Assembly: GCA_014860395.1 (NCBI GenBank)
Contig: JACZJU010000233.1
Span: 1 to 37,144, forward strand
DNA length: 37,144 nucleotides
Direction of reading: 5' to 3'
DNA from: Burkholderiales bacterium
GTDB lineage: Bacteria > Pseudomonadota > Gammaproteobacteria > Burkholderiales > SG8-39
Below are positions 24,944 to 33,262 of the stretch, piece after piece. The position numbers and the translations under genes are program-made. Each line of letters starts with the position of its first letter. Within the stretch, counting starts at the first letter, position 1. The notes under the pieces were generated by a model that was not told where the DNA came from, did no database searches, and was given only the letters and a program-made list of their open reading frames with translations.

Positions 24944-27307
24944 TCAGTATCTGCTCTGCACTGTCCACACGCCGTCCCAATCCGGGTCCGGCGGCAGCTT
25001 GCGAAAAAAATCGCAGCGCTCGACGTAGATCTGCGACGGGCTATCGTTCGGATTGGCGGCGAGCGCCTCTCGAAAACAGCGCGCCGCATCCTGCCATTCG
25101 CGCCTGCGGTATCGCGACAGGCCCTCGTTGAACGCCGCCACCGCGGCTTCCCGGTGCGGGAACGATTCGTCGGTATGGTGTCCAATCGCCTCGTAAATGG
25201 CGACCGGCATCTCCATGCCACGCACGCGAATCAGGTCGATCTCGCGAACCTGGGACCTGTCCTTCATTCGCACGTAGGTCTGATTGCAAATCAGCACCGA
25301 GGTTCCATAGAACTTGTTCGCGTCCTCCAAACGGTGCGCTATGTTCACGCGGTTGCCGATCACCGTGTACTCCAGCCGTTTCGGCGAGCCGATGTTGCCC
25401 GCCACCACGTCGCCGGTGCTGATGCCCACGCCGATTCGGATCGGCTCGCGCCCGCGTGCAACCAGCCGGTCGTTCAACAGACGCAGCCCGGCCATCATCC
25501 TGTTGCCGACATTGACCGCGTTGTCGGCATCGTCTGCGTTCTGCAGCACTGAACCGAATACCGCCATGATCATGTCGCCCATGTATTTGTCGAGCACGCC
25601 ATGATGGGCGAAAACGATGTCCACCATGTCGGTGAAGTACTCGTTGAGCAGGGCCACCGTTCCCTGGGGACCAAGGCGCTCGGAAATCGAGGTGAAACCG
25701 CGGATGTCCGAGAACAGCACGCTCACCTCGCGGCCTATGCCGCCGAGCACCGCCTCCCCGCTCTCGAGCAGCCGGTCCACCACCGCCTTGCTCATATAGC
25801 GGGACATGGTGCTGCGCAGGCGCTTCTCGCGCGTGATGTCCTCCATCATCAGCATGTAGCCGATCGATTCGTCCTTCATGCTCACGAGCGGCACGGTCGT
25901 GAGATCGACCGAAACTGCTTGCGCACCGTCGACGAAGAGTTCGGTATCCACCGTAATGTCCGTTTTGCCTGCGGCGCGCACCTTGTCCAGGCTTCTCGCC
26001 ACCCAAGTATTGGGGCCGCCGAAAAGCTCGCCGAGCGGGTGTCCGACCAGATCGCCCTCCCCGCGGCGCAGGATGCGCACCGCAGATTCGTTTACCTTGC
26101 GCACGATTCCATCGGCATCGAGCGTGAGCACGGCATTGCTCATGCTGCGCAGGATCGATTCGTTGTAATTGCGCTCGGCGCTGATCTCCTCGAACAGCTG
26201 CGCGTTCTGGATCGCCATCGCCGCTTCGGCGCAAAATGCCCGCAGCCGCCGCTCGTCTGCGGGGCCGAACGCGCCGACCCTGCGATTGAGTATCTCCATC
26301 ACACCGATGACGCGCGCCCCCTTGGCCACGATGGGCATGCACAGCATGCTGCTGGTCCTGTAGCCCGTGCGCCGGTCAAATTCCGGGTTGAAGCGCGCGT
26401 CCGCATACGCGTCCAGAATATTGATGACGCGGCCGGAGGTGAAGCATTCCCCGGCGATGCCCGAATCCGCGGGAAAGCGGATTTCCGAGCTGTCGATGCC
26501 GTCGGCGATGTGGGAAAACAACTCAGCCCGCTCCGGATCGTGCAAAAACAATGTTCCACGGTCCGAATCGAGAAGCTGCGTGGCCGCCGCCAGTATCTTC
26601 GCAAGCAATGGCCCAAGGCGAATTTCCGACGCAATCGAGCTGACCACTTCGAGCAGCGTTGCCTCCTCGTGCTGCTGGCGCTCGACTTTTTCGAACAGGC
26701 GCGCGTTTTCCAACGCGGCTGCGGCCTGCTGCGTCATGCCCTCGAGCAGACGCTGATCCTCGGCGTCGAAGTCCCCGCCGTGCTTGTTCAGCACCTGCGT
26801 AACCCCTATCACTTGGCCGCTTTTGTTGCGGATCGGCACGCACAGGATGTTCCTGGTGCGATAGCCGGTGTGCCGATCGATTTCCTGGTTGAAGCGGACG
26901 TTGGAATACGCGTCCGCCGTAATGATCTCCGCCTCCCCCGTTGTGAATACCGATCCGGCGATGCCCAGATTGCTGGGAAAGCGGATTTCCTCCATCGCAT
27001 CGCCCTGGGTCACGCGCGAATACAACTCCCCGGTCTCGGCGTCGTACAGGAAGAGCGAACTGCGATCTGCCTTCAACATCGAGCTGACCACGTCCATCAG
27101 GCGCGGGAACAGCACGTCCAGCGAAAGGCTGTCGGAGACGCGGTTGGCAATGTCGGCTATCGCCGAGCTGCGGCGCACGACCTCCGCCATGTGGAAAAAC
27201 AGCTGCACCTTCTCGGTTTCATCCAGCCCCCACAGCAGTCCTCCGATCTCGGACTGGTTCAGTGGTCGCTCGACGATGGCGCGTATCGCTTCAGGGCCGA
27301 TTTGCAT
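24944..27307 (-). CDS. Class III (adenylate) cyclase with two GAF domains, PAS and C-terminal TPR-like tail
   Basis: A 787-residue soluble signalling enzyme. Two GAF domains (about 50-205 and 220-375) carry similar ...DRxTGYRT...CxPI signatures, followed by a PAS domain (about 385-500) with LDADGIVRKVNESAVRILRR. The class III catalytic domain has metal Asp residues in VLFSDIRGFTS and KYMGDMIMAVFG, the substrate-selecting Lys in LDKYMGD with Thr in EYTVIGNRVNIAHRLE, and the transition-state Asn and Arg in the same motif. These favour ATP over GTP. A TPR-like helical pair lies near 730-765. No membrane segment is apparent. It is first of three genes, followed one base later by the HD-GYP-like gene. 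The GAF ligand is unknown (cyclic nucleotide, haem or other). Confidence 0.93.
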   Translation of the reverse strand: MQIGPEAIRAIVERPLNQSEIGGLLWGLDETEKVQLFFHMAEVVRRSSAIADIANRVSDSLSLDVLFPRLMDVVSSMLKADRSSLFLYDAETGELYSRVTQGDAMEEIRFPSNLGIAGSVFTTGEAEIITADAYSNVRFNQEIDRHTGYRTRNILCVPIRNKSGQVIGVTQVLNKHGGDFDAEDQRLLEGMTQQAAAALENARLFEKVERQQHEEATLLEVVSSIASEIRLGPLLAKILAAATQLLDSDRGTLFLHDPERAELFSHIADGIDSSEIRFPADSGIAGECFTSGRVINILDAYADARFNPEFDRRTGYRTSSMLCMPIVAKGARVIGVMEILNRRVGAFGPADERRLRAFCAEAAMAIQNAQLFEEISAERNYNESILRSMSNAVLTLDADGIVRKVNESAVRILRRGEGDLVGHPLGELFGGPNTWVARSLDKVRAAGKTDITVDTELFVDGAQAVSVDLTTVPLVSMKDESIGYMLMMEDITREKRLRSTMSRYMSKAVVDRLLESGEAVLGGIGREVSVLFSDIRGFTSISERLGPQGTVALLNEYFTDMVDIVFAHHGVLDKYMGDMIMAVFGSVLQNADDADNAVNVGNRMMAGLRLLNDRLVARGREPIRIGVGISTGDVVAGNIGSPKRLEYTVIGNRVNIAHRLEDANKFYGTSVLICNQTYVRMKDRSQVREIDLIRVRGMEMPVAIYEAIGHHTDESFPHREAAVAAFNEGLSRYRRREWQDAARCFREALAANPNDSPSQIYVERCDFFRKLPPDPDWDGVWTVQSRY

Positions 27308-27615
27308 GGGAAACTCGGTGCTTCACACAAATAACCGCGGGCATGATCCCCGCGTTGCATTCAATATGAAGCATGACCGTCTTCAGGTAATCGGTTTGCG
27401 TACCCATCCCGAACCTATCCGATCCGGGGACCTGCCCGCATGCGCTGCGATCAGCGGGATTATGCTTAAAACTGTACCCCAAACAGACTGGCCGGAACAG
27501 GAACTAGTACCGCTGCTTGCCCTCCCGCGCACCATCACTTGCCCGAGCGAGGCCGCTGCAGGCGCAACGCCTGCACGCACACAGCCGGCCGGGAGCAGCG
27601 GTCATGCCCTGCATG
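27308..27615. other. Intergenic region upstream of the cyclase operon
   Basis: This 308-base gap contains no supportable gene. Two inverted repeats are visible. CGCGGG/CCCGCG (27336-27354) would lie in the cyclase leader. TGCAGGCG-3-CGCCTGCA (27557-27575) lies about 40 bases beyond the stop of the PagP-like gene on the minus strand and could slow transcription, but no T-run follows. No convincing promoter was found by eye. Confidence 0.4.
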
Positions 27616-28167
27616 TCACCATACCCGCAGCTTGACCTGAACCGCCAAGGCGCCGTCGAAGCGGTTCTTGATGGTCGGGATGATGCCGAGATTGACGCCG
27701 AGTCTTCTGCCTTCGATCGACAGCATCGGCAGCGGCGCCACAAACCAGGCACCTTCGCGATAATTCGGATAGCCGTCGAACGCGCCGAGGACGATCCCGG
27801 CGCCCACGTCGACCCCGGAAAACTTCCAGTGCAGAGGACGCCACTCATAGCCCGCGTAGTGGGTCCTGGCGCGATTGCTGTTGATAAAGCTGCCTGCCAA
27901 CAATACGTGATCGTTGCTCAGCATGACTTCGCCACCGAAGCCGATGTTGTTGTTGCGCAGCCCTTTGCCCGAGTCGAAGTGCTGGGAGTAGATACCGGGG
28001 TTGAGCCAGACCTGCGGCCAGGACTCCTCCGACGCGGCGCCGGCCTGGGCGCCCACAGCATATAAGCTAATGGAAACGGCGCACAGCAGCGCCGCACCCG
28101 AGCGGCTAGTCCGCTTGCCGACCGCGCCGGTTGTGGCCGCGCTTTTCGCGCCCTCTGTGAAGTTCAT
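27616..28167 (-). CDS. PagP-like outer-membrane beta-barrel protein
   Basis: A 183-residue exported protein. A signal peptide of about 43 residues has a hydrophobic core ALLCAVSISLYAVGAQA. The mature part has alternating polar/hydrophobic strands with Tyr/Trp girdles, ending in LAVQVKLRVW, a terminal aromatic as in outer-membrane barrels. The segment FINSNRARTHYAGYEWRP and the later FVAPLPMLSIEG resemble the PagP (lipid A palmitoyltransferase) regions around its catalytic Asp-Ser and conserved PLP strand. If so, the Asp-Ser pair reads Asn-Ser here, and activity is doubtful. PagL-type deacylase or another small barrel is possible. AAGGAA lies 7 bases before the chosen ATG; a longer in-frame start 246 bases upstream overlaps gor and was rejected. 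Confidence 0.6.
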   Translation of the reverse strand: MNFTEGAKSAATTGAVGKRTSRSGAALLCAVSISLYAVGAQAGAASEESWPQVWLNPGIYSQHFDSGKGLRNNNIGFGGEVMLSNDHVLLAGSFINSNRARTHYAGYEWRPLHWKFSGVDVGAGIVLGAFDGYPNYREGAWFVAPLPMLSIEGRRLGVNLGIIPTIKNRFDGALAVQVKLRVW

Positions 28168-28319
28168 TTGAATTTCCTTTCCCCGCGACTCGTCCGGGCG
28201 TTGTATTGTCATGCGCAATTTTACCGTTTTTTGCTGCAAACCCCGTCTCCGTTCAAGCCGGTGCGCCGCGGCGCCCTGACGAACGCGAACCCGCATCGCG
28301 CCCGTGCTGCGGGCCAAGC

Positions 28320-29678
28320 TCACCCCGCCGCCTCGCGCATGGTCACGAACTCCTCGGCTATGGTCGGATGGATGCCGATGGTGGCGTCGAACTGGCGCTT
28401 GGTCGCCCCGCACTTGAGCGCTACGGCGAAGCCCTGGATGATCTCGCCCGCATCTGGCCCCACCATGTGTACCCCGAGCACGCGTTCGGACTTTCTATCC
28501 ACCACCAGTTTCATCAGCACCTGCTCGCCGCTGCCGGTCAATTGGTGGCGCAGTGGGCCGAAATTCGTGCGGTACACGTCGATGTCGCCATGGCGCTCGC
28601 GCGCCTTTGCCTCTGACAGACCGACGGTGCCGACGTTGGGGTTGCTGAATATCGCAGTCGGAATGTTCTCGTAATCGAGGCTGCGTCCAGCCGTACCGAA
28701 CAGGCTCTCGGCCACGACCATGCCTTCGGCCAGAGCAACCGGCGTCAGCAGGACGCGATCGATGACATCACCCACTGCGTAGATAGACGGCACGCTGGAC
28801 TGAAATCGTTCGTCGACCACGACCGCGCCATTTGCCGCCAGCTTCACCCCGGCGTTCGCGAGACCCAAGCCGTGCGTATTGGGTGCGCGGCCTGTTGCGT
28901 ACATCACGCAATCGGTTTCAAGTGCGGAACCATCAGCCAGCGTAGCGCGCAGCGCGCCGCCGTCCGCGGTGCGCGCGATGCGCTCGATATTGCTGCGAAA
29001 GCGGATGTGCAAGCCCTTCTTCTGCATCTGTGCGGCGAGAAACCCGCCGAGGTCGGCATCGAACTCCCGCAGCAGGCGCTCGCCGCGATAGACGAGTGTC
29101 GTGTCCACGCCGAGTCCGTGGAAGATGGAAGCGAATTCGACCGCGATATAGCCGCCGCCCACCACCAGCACGCGCCGCGGCAGTTCCTTCAGGTGGAACG
29201 CTTCATTCGAGCTGATCGCCAGCTCCGAGCCGGGAATGGGCGGCACCACCGGCCAGCCGCCGGTGGCGACGAGAATGTAACGCGCGCTGACGCGCCGGCC
29301 GTCGATTTCCACGGTATGCGCGTCGATCAGCGCGGCGCGGCCGCGCAGCAGCGTGACGCCGGCGCCGGCAAGCAGCTTCGCGTACACGCCATTCAAGCGC
29401 TCGATCTCGCGATCCTTGTTGGCGACCAGGGTGCGCCAATCGAATGCGGGCGCCGCGACGCGCCAGCCGTAGCCCGCCGCCTGCGCGATGTCCTCGCCAT
29501 AGTGCGCCGCATAGGAAAACAGCTTTTTCGGAATGCAGCCGACATTGACGCAAGTGCCCCCGAGATAGCGCTCCTCGGCTGCGGCCACGCGCGCCCCGAG
29601 GCCGGCGGCGTAGCGGCTTGCGCGCACACCGCCCGAGCCGGCACCGATGGTGAAAAGATCGTAGTCGTACTGCGCCAT
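28320..29678 (-). CDS. gor: Glutathione-disulfide reductase
   Basis: GR reduces GSSG with NADPH via FAD. The 452-residue protein has the N-terminal FAD motif [17 protein letters not shown], the redox-active disulfide [14 protein letters not shown], the second dinucleotide site [16 protein letters not shown] followed by Arg-bearing YRGERLL for NADPH, and YAVGDV. The C-terminal interface ends with [16 protein letters not shown], giving the catalytic His-Glu of the family. The start at 29678 follows from [17 protein letters not shown]; an in-frame extension upstream is low-complexity. It is divergent from gshA with about 200 bases between, putting glutathione synthesis and recycling side by side. 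Confidence 0.95.
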   Translation of the reverse strand: MAQYDYDLFTIGAGSGGVRASRYAAGLGARVAAAEERYLGGTCVNVGCIPKKLFSYAAHYGEDIAQAAGYGWRVAAPAFDWRTLVANKDREIERLNGVYAKLLAGAGVTLLRGRAALIDAHTVEIDGRRVSARYILVATGGWPVVPPIPGSELAISSNEAFHLKELPRRVLVVGGGYIAVEFASIFHGLGVDTTLVYRGERLLREFDADLGGFLAAQMQKKGLHIRFRSNIERIARTADGGALRATLADGSALETDCVMYATGRAPNTHGLGLANAGVKLAANGAVVVDERFQSSVPSIYAVGDVIDRVLLTPVALAEGMVVAESLFGTAGRSLDYENIPTAIFSNPNVGTVGLSEAKARERHGDIDVYRTNFGPLRHQLTGSGEQVLMKLVVDRKSERVLGVHMVGPDAGEIIQGFAVALKCGATKRQFDATIGIHPTIAEEFVTMREAAG

Positions 29679-29875
29679 CGCTTTGCCCCCCCGGGGATGC
29701 TGCCCCGTTCGTCGTTGATGTTGCTTGTGCCGACGAGCGCGTCGACAGCCACGCTCGCAGCCTTTATCCGCACCCGGCGTATTGCCCTGCAATGGTAACG
29801 TAAAGAAGCGCACATCGGAGCAACAGGCAACGCGGTTCTGCTACCCTAGCGGGTATTCAGGTCCAGGGAACAGGC

Positions 29876-31492
29876 ATGAACCGCATTCATGATCGGTTAC
29901 GCATACTTCCGCGCGAGGTGCTCGTGAGCCTGCGCCGCGGCGTTGAAAAAGAAAGCCTGCGCGTCAGGCCCGACGGCATGCTCGCCGACACGCCGCATCC
30001 GCCCGCGCTCGGATCGGCGCTTACGCACCCGCACATCACCACCGATTTCAGCGAGTCTCAACTCGAGCTGATCACCAGCGTGCACACGGACGCACAAGCC
30101 TGCGTCGCCGAACTCACCGAAATCCACCAGATTGTCTACCGGCATGTCGGCGACGAGCTGCTGTGGTGCACGAGCATGCCTTGCGGCCTGCCGGCAGACG
30201 ACGATATCCCTCTGGGACGATACGGCAAATCCAACCTCGGCCGGGCCAAAACGGTGTACCGCAACGGCCTCGCGCATCGTTACGGCAGACGCATGCAGAC
30301 CATTTCCGGCGTGCACTACAATTTCTCCATGCCGGATGCGGCCTGGCCGATACTGCAGCAGGCCGATGCGCGCGGCGGCTCGACCATCGCCTACAAGACC
30401 GACGCGTATTTCCACCTGATTCGCAACTTCAGGCGCCACTCCTGGCTGCTGCTCTATCTGTTCGGCGCCTCGCCCACGGTGTGCCACAGCTTTGTCGCCG
30501 GCCGCACGCACGGCTTGCAGGAATTCACCGCCGGCACACTGTTCCTTCCCGGCGCCACCTCATTGCGCATGGGGCCGCTGGGCTATCAGAGCGATGCGCA
30601 GTCATCCCTTGCGGTGAGCTTCAACAGCCTCAGGAGCTATGCGGAATCGCTCAACGCCGCGCTGACCAAACCCTATCCGCCGTACGAGGCCATCGGCCTG
30701 CGCGACGGCGAGCGCTACCGGCAATTGGGCACGACGCTGCTGCAGATCGAAAACGAATTCTACGGGACCATCAGGCCTAAACCGCGTTTTCGCTCCGGCG
30801 AGCGCCCTTTGTACGGGCTGGGCGAGCGCGGCGTCGAATATATCGAGGTGCGCTGCCTGGACAACGATCCTTTCTGCCCCATAGGCATCGCCGCGGACAC
30901 GATGCGTTTCCTGGATGTTTTTCTGCTGCACTGCCTGCTCCACGACAGCCCCCCGGACACGCCCGATGAAATCGCGGCGATGTCGCGCAACCAGCACGAC
31001 GTCGCCGAGCGCGGCCGGGAACCGAATCTGCGCCTGATCAGAGGTGCGGAGGAAATCGGCTTGGCCGAATGGGCCAGCGGCCTCCTCGACGAGTGCGCAC
31101 CGATCGCGGCGGCCCTGGACGACGCGCACCGCTGCAGCGCATACCGGGATGCTCTCGCGGCTGCCAGCGCCGCCATTGCAGATCCCTCGATCACGCGCTC
31201 GGCCCGCGTCATTGCTGAGATTCGCCAGACCGAGGACAATTCCTATGTCGCCTTCGCCCTGGCTCAATCCAGACGCCACAAGCAAACCCTGCAGGACCTG
31301 CCCTTGTCAAAAGAAGGGGAGGCGCGCTATGCTCGCATGGCGGAGGAGTCGCTCGCGGCGCAGCAAAGAATCGAGGCCGCGGACAGCGTGCCTTTCGAAA
31401 CCTACCGTCAGCAGTATCTGTCCAAGGATTTGCTCAGCGGGTCACTGCTGCGGTCACCGAATCGAGGTGAACGAAATGGACATTCGCACTGA
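29876..31492 (+). CDS. gshA: Glutamate-cysteine ligase (class I, E. coli type)
   Basis: GshA joins glutamate and cysteine with ATP to give gamma-glutamylcysteine, the first step of glutathione synthesis. The 538-residue length is close to the E. coli enzyme (518). Conserved class-I segments are KESLRVRPDGMLADTPHPP, GSALTHPHITTDFSESQLEL with ITS, HRYGRRMQTISGVHYNFSMP and EVRCLDNDPFCPIGI. AGGGAA stands 7 bases before the ATG. gshB is not in the window. The next gene is egtB, 45 bases downstream; actinobacterial-type EgtB uses gamma-glutamylcysteine, so GshA may feed two thiol pathways. Divergent gor supports the thiol-redox role. Confidence 0.95.
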   Translation: MNRIHDRLRILPREVLVSLRRGVEKESLRVRPDGMLADTPHPPALGSALTHPHITTDFSESQLELITSVHTDAQACVAELTEIHQIVYRHVGDELLWCTSMPCGLPADDDIPLGRYGKSNLGRAKTVYRNGLAHRYGRRMQTISGVHYNFSMPDAAWPILQQADARGGSTIAYKTDAYFHLIRNFRRHSWLLLYLFGASPTVCHSFVAGRTHGLQEFTAGTLFLPGATSLRMGPLGYQSDAQSSLAVSFNSLRSYAESLNAALTKPYPPYEAIGLRDGERYRQLGTTLLQIENEFYGTIRPKPRFRSGERPLYGLGERGVEYIEVRCLDNDPFCPIGIAADTMRFLDVFLLHCLLHDSPPDTPDEIAAMSRNQHDVAERGREPNLRLIRGAEEIGLAEWASGLLDECAPIAAALDDAHRCSAYRDALAAASAAIADPSITRSARVIAEIRQTEDNSYVAFALAQSRRHKQTLQDLPLSKEGEARYARMAEESLAAQQRIEAADSVPFETYRQQYLSKDLLSGSLLRSPNRGERNGHSH

Positions 31493-31537
31493 CGGGACAA
31501 AGCGGTTCGCAATGTACCTTCCGGAGGTGAATCCGGC

Positions 31538-32803
31538 GTGAGCGTGCGCGCTGCACAACCCGTCCGAAGCGCAATCCCGCTCGAGCAGCGCTTCGACGCC
31601 GTGCGCGAGCGCAGTCTGGCCCTGGCCGCGCCATTGTCGGCCGAAGACTGCTGCGTACAGTCGATGCCGGACGCGAGCCCGATCAAGTGGCACCTGGCCC
31701 ATACATCATGGTTCTTCGACGTCTTTGTGCTTGAACTCCACGAGCGGAACTTCCAGCCGTTCCGGCCGGAATTCCGCGTGCTGTTCAATTCGTACTACAA
31801 CGGCGTCGGCGACAAGCATCCGCGGCCGCGGCGCGGCCTGCTCACGCGTCCGTCCCTGGATGAGGTGCGCGCCTATCGCGAACATGTCGACACGCACCTG
31901 CGTTCCCTGCTCTGCGCGCACGGCGCCGGCCCCAGGCTGGGCGCGTTGGTCGAACTTGGCCTGCACCACGAGCAGCAGCACCAGGAACTGATGCTCACCG
32001 ACGTTAAACACCTGTTATTCATGAACCCCCTGCACCCGGCCTACCACAGGGCGCGCGCGGGCCTGGACGCGGTATCCGGCCCGCTCGAGTGGATCGGCTT
32101 CGACGGCGGGCTCGTTTCGATCGGCCATGACGGGAACGGCTTCGGTTTCGACAATGAACTGCCGCGGCATCAGGTCTACCTGCAACCCTACCGGCTCGCG
32201 TCACGCCCGGTGATAAACAAGGAGTACGCGCAGTTCGTAGACCAGGGGGGATATGCCGCGCCCGAGTTGTGGCTGTCCGAGGGCTGGGACTGGGTGCGTT
32301 CGAATGCGCTGCAACACCCTCTATACTGGCAGCGCGGCGACGATGCCTGGGCGGAATTCACCCTGTCCGGCCTGCGGCCGTTGGCGCCGGAGCAACCCGT
32401 CACGCACCTGTCCTATTTCGAAGCCGACGCCTATGCGCGCTGGGCCGACGCGCGGCTTCCGACCGAAGCCGAATGGGAGCATGCATCGCAGCACTGCCTG
32501 ATCGAAGGCCAATTCGCCGATCAAGGCCGGCTGCACCCGGCCGCTGCCTCCGGGCCGGGGCTGCGGCAAATGCTCGGCGACGTCTGGGAATGGACGCAGT
32601 CGAGCTACGCGCCCTATCCGGGATTCCGCCACGCCGAGGGGGCGATCGGCGAATACAACGGAAAATTCATGGTGAACCAGTATGTGTTGCGCGGCGGATC
32701 CTGCGCCACCCCGCGCGACCACATCCGCGCGAGCTATCGCAATTTCTTTCCGGCGAACGCCCGCTGGCAGTATTCCGGCCTGCGCTTGGCACGCGACGCT
32801 TAG
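31538..32803 (+). CDS. egtB: Ergothioneine synthesis protein EgtB (sulfoxide synthase)
   Basis: EgtB is a non-haem iron enzyme that couples hercynine, O2 and gamma-glutamylcysteine (type I) or cysteine (type II). The 421-residue protein has a DinB-like N-terminal domain with iron ligands in IKWHLAHTSWFF (His55) and GLHHEQQHQELML (His144, His148). A formylglycine-generating-enzyme-like C-terminal domain has RLPTEAEWEHA, GDVWEWTQSSY, EYNGKFM, LRGGSCATPRDHIRASYRNF and FSGLRLA-like YSGLRLARD. The GTG start has GGAGG 10 bases upstream. egtD, the usual partner making hercynine, is not in the window; either it is elsewhere or this homologue has another acceptor. OvoA and SenA are related alternatives, but OvoA normally has a fused methyltransferase and SenA lies with senB/senC. 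Confidence 0.87.
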   Translation: MSVRAAQPVRSAIPLEQRFDAVRERSLALAAPLSAEDCCVQSMPDASPIKWHLAHTSWFFDVFVLELHERNFQPFRPEFRVLFNSYYNGVGDKHPRPRRGLLTRPSLDEVRAYREHVDTHLRSLLCAHGAGPRLGALVELGLHHEQQHQELMLTDVKHLLFMNPLHPAYHRARAGLDAVSGPLEWIGFDGGLVSIGHDGNGFGFDNELPRHQVYLQPYRLASRPVINKEYAQFVDQGGYAAPELWLSEGWDWVRSNALQHPLYWQRGDDAWAEFTLSGLRPLAPEQPVTHLSYFEADAYARWADARLPTEAEWEHASQHCLIEGQFADQGRLHPAAASGPGLRQMLGDVWEWTQSSYAPYPGFRHAEGAIGEYNGKFMVNQYVLRGGSCATPRDHIRASYRNFFPANARWQYSGLRLARDA

Positions 32804-32828
32804 CTCGGCGCCTGGCGCCCTCCCAATC

Positions 32829-33158
32829 ATGCAGATCAATGGAATTCCGTTCGCGACCACCGATTGGTCCAAGGTCGAGCGAACCGAACACAAAGGCGAA
32901 AGCGGCGTCGCTTACTGGCGCACGCGCGAGTTCGGCGCCATACGCGTGCGCCTGGTCGAATATTCGCCCGGCTATCTGGCCGACCATTGGTGTTCAAAGG
33001 GCCACATACTATTCTGCCTCGAAGGCGAACTGCACACTGAACTCCAGGACGGCCGGCAGTTCGTGCTGCAACCGGGCATGAGCTATCAGGTCGCCGACAA
33101 CGCCGAGCCGCATCGCTCCTCCACGGCGGTGGGCGCCATGCTGTTCGTGGTCGACTAA
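32829..33158 (+). CDS. DHCW-motif cupin protein
   Basis: A 109-residue single-cupin protein. The core contains ADHWCSKGHILFCLEGELHT, the signature of the small DHCW cupin family, followed by the second cupin motif LQPGMSYQVADNAEPHRS. Likely metal ligands are His54 and His60-region residues plus the late His, by analogy with cupins. Function is not established for the family; a cysteine in the motif could take part in thiol chemistry. It starts 26 bases after egtB on the same strand, with a weak ribosome-binding site, so it probably belongs to the gshA-egtB transcript. Confidence 0.82.
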   Translation: MQINGIPFATTDWSKVERTEHKGESGVAYWRTREFGAIRVRLVEYSPGYLADHWCSKGHILFCLEGELHTELQDGRQFVLQPGMSYQVADNAEPHRSSTAVGAMLFVVD

Positions 33159-33170
33159 GAATCTGAACGA

Positions 33171-33193
33171 AACGAGGGGACACCTCCCCTCGT
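33171..33193. repeat. Palindromic repeat, copy 2 (after the cupin gene)
   Basis: A 9-bp stem ACGAGGGGA/TCCCCTCGT with a CACC loop. It matches copy 1 (13535-13556) in all but one base over about 22 positions. It starts 13 bases after the cupin stop, between convergent genes, a usual place for REP-like elements. Confidence 0.7.
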
Positions 33194-33208
33194 GCTCCCC
33201 AAATACGG

Positions 33209-33236
33209 TCCGTAACAAAAAGACTTTTGTTACGGA
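33209..33236. terminator. Perfect 12-bp hairpin between convergent genes
   Basis: TCCGTAACAAAA-AGAC-TTTTGTTACGGA pairs over 12 bases with a 4-base loop, between the cupin stop (plus) and the Nudix stop (minus). The A/U-rich top and position suggest a bidirectional transcript end or RNA-stabilising hairpin. It lacks a T-run after the stem on either strand, so it is not a standard intrinsic terminator. Confidence 0.5.
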
Positions 33237-33262
33237 TTCCAAAGGACCCGCCTGCGCCGCGC

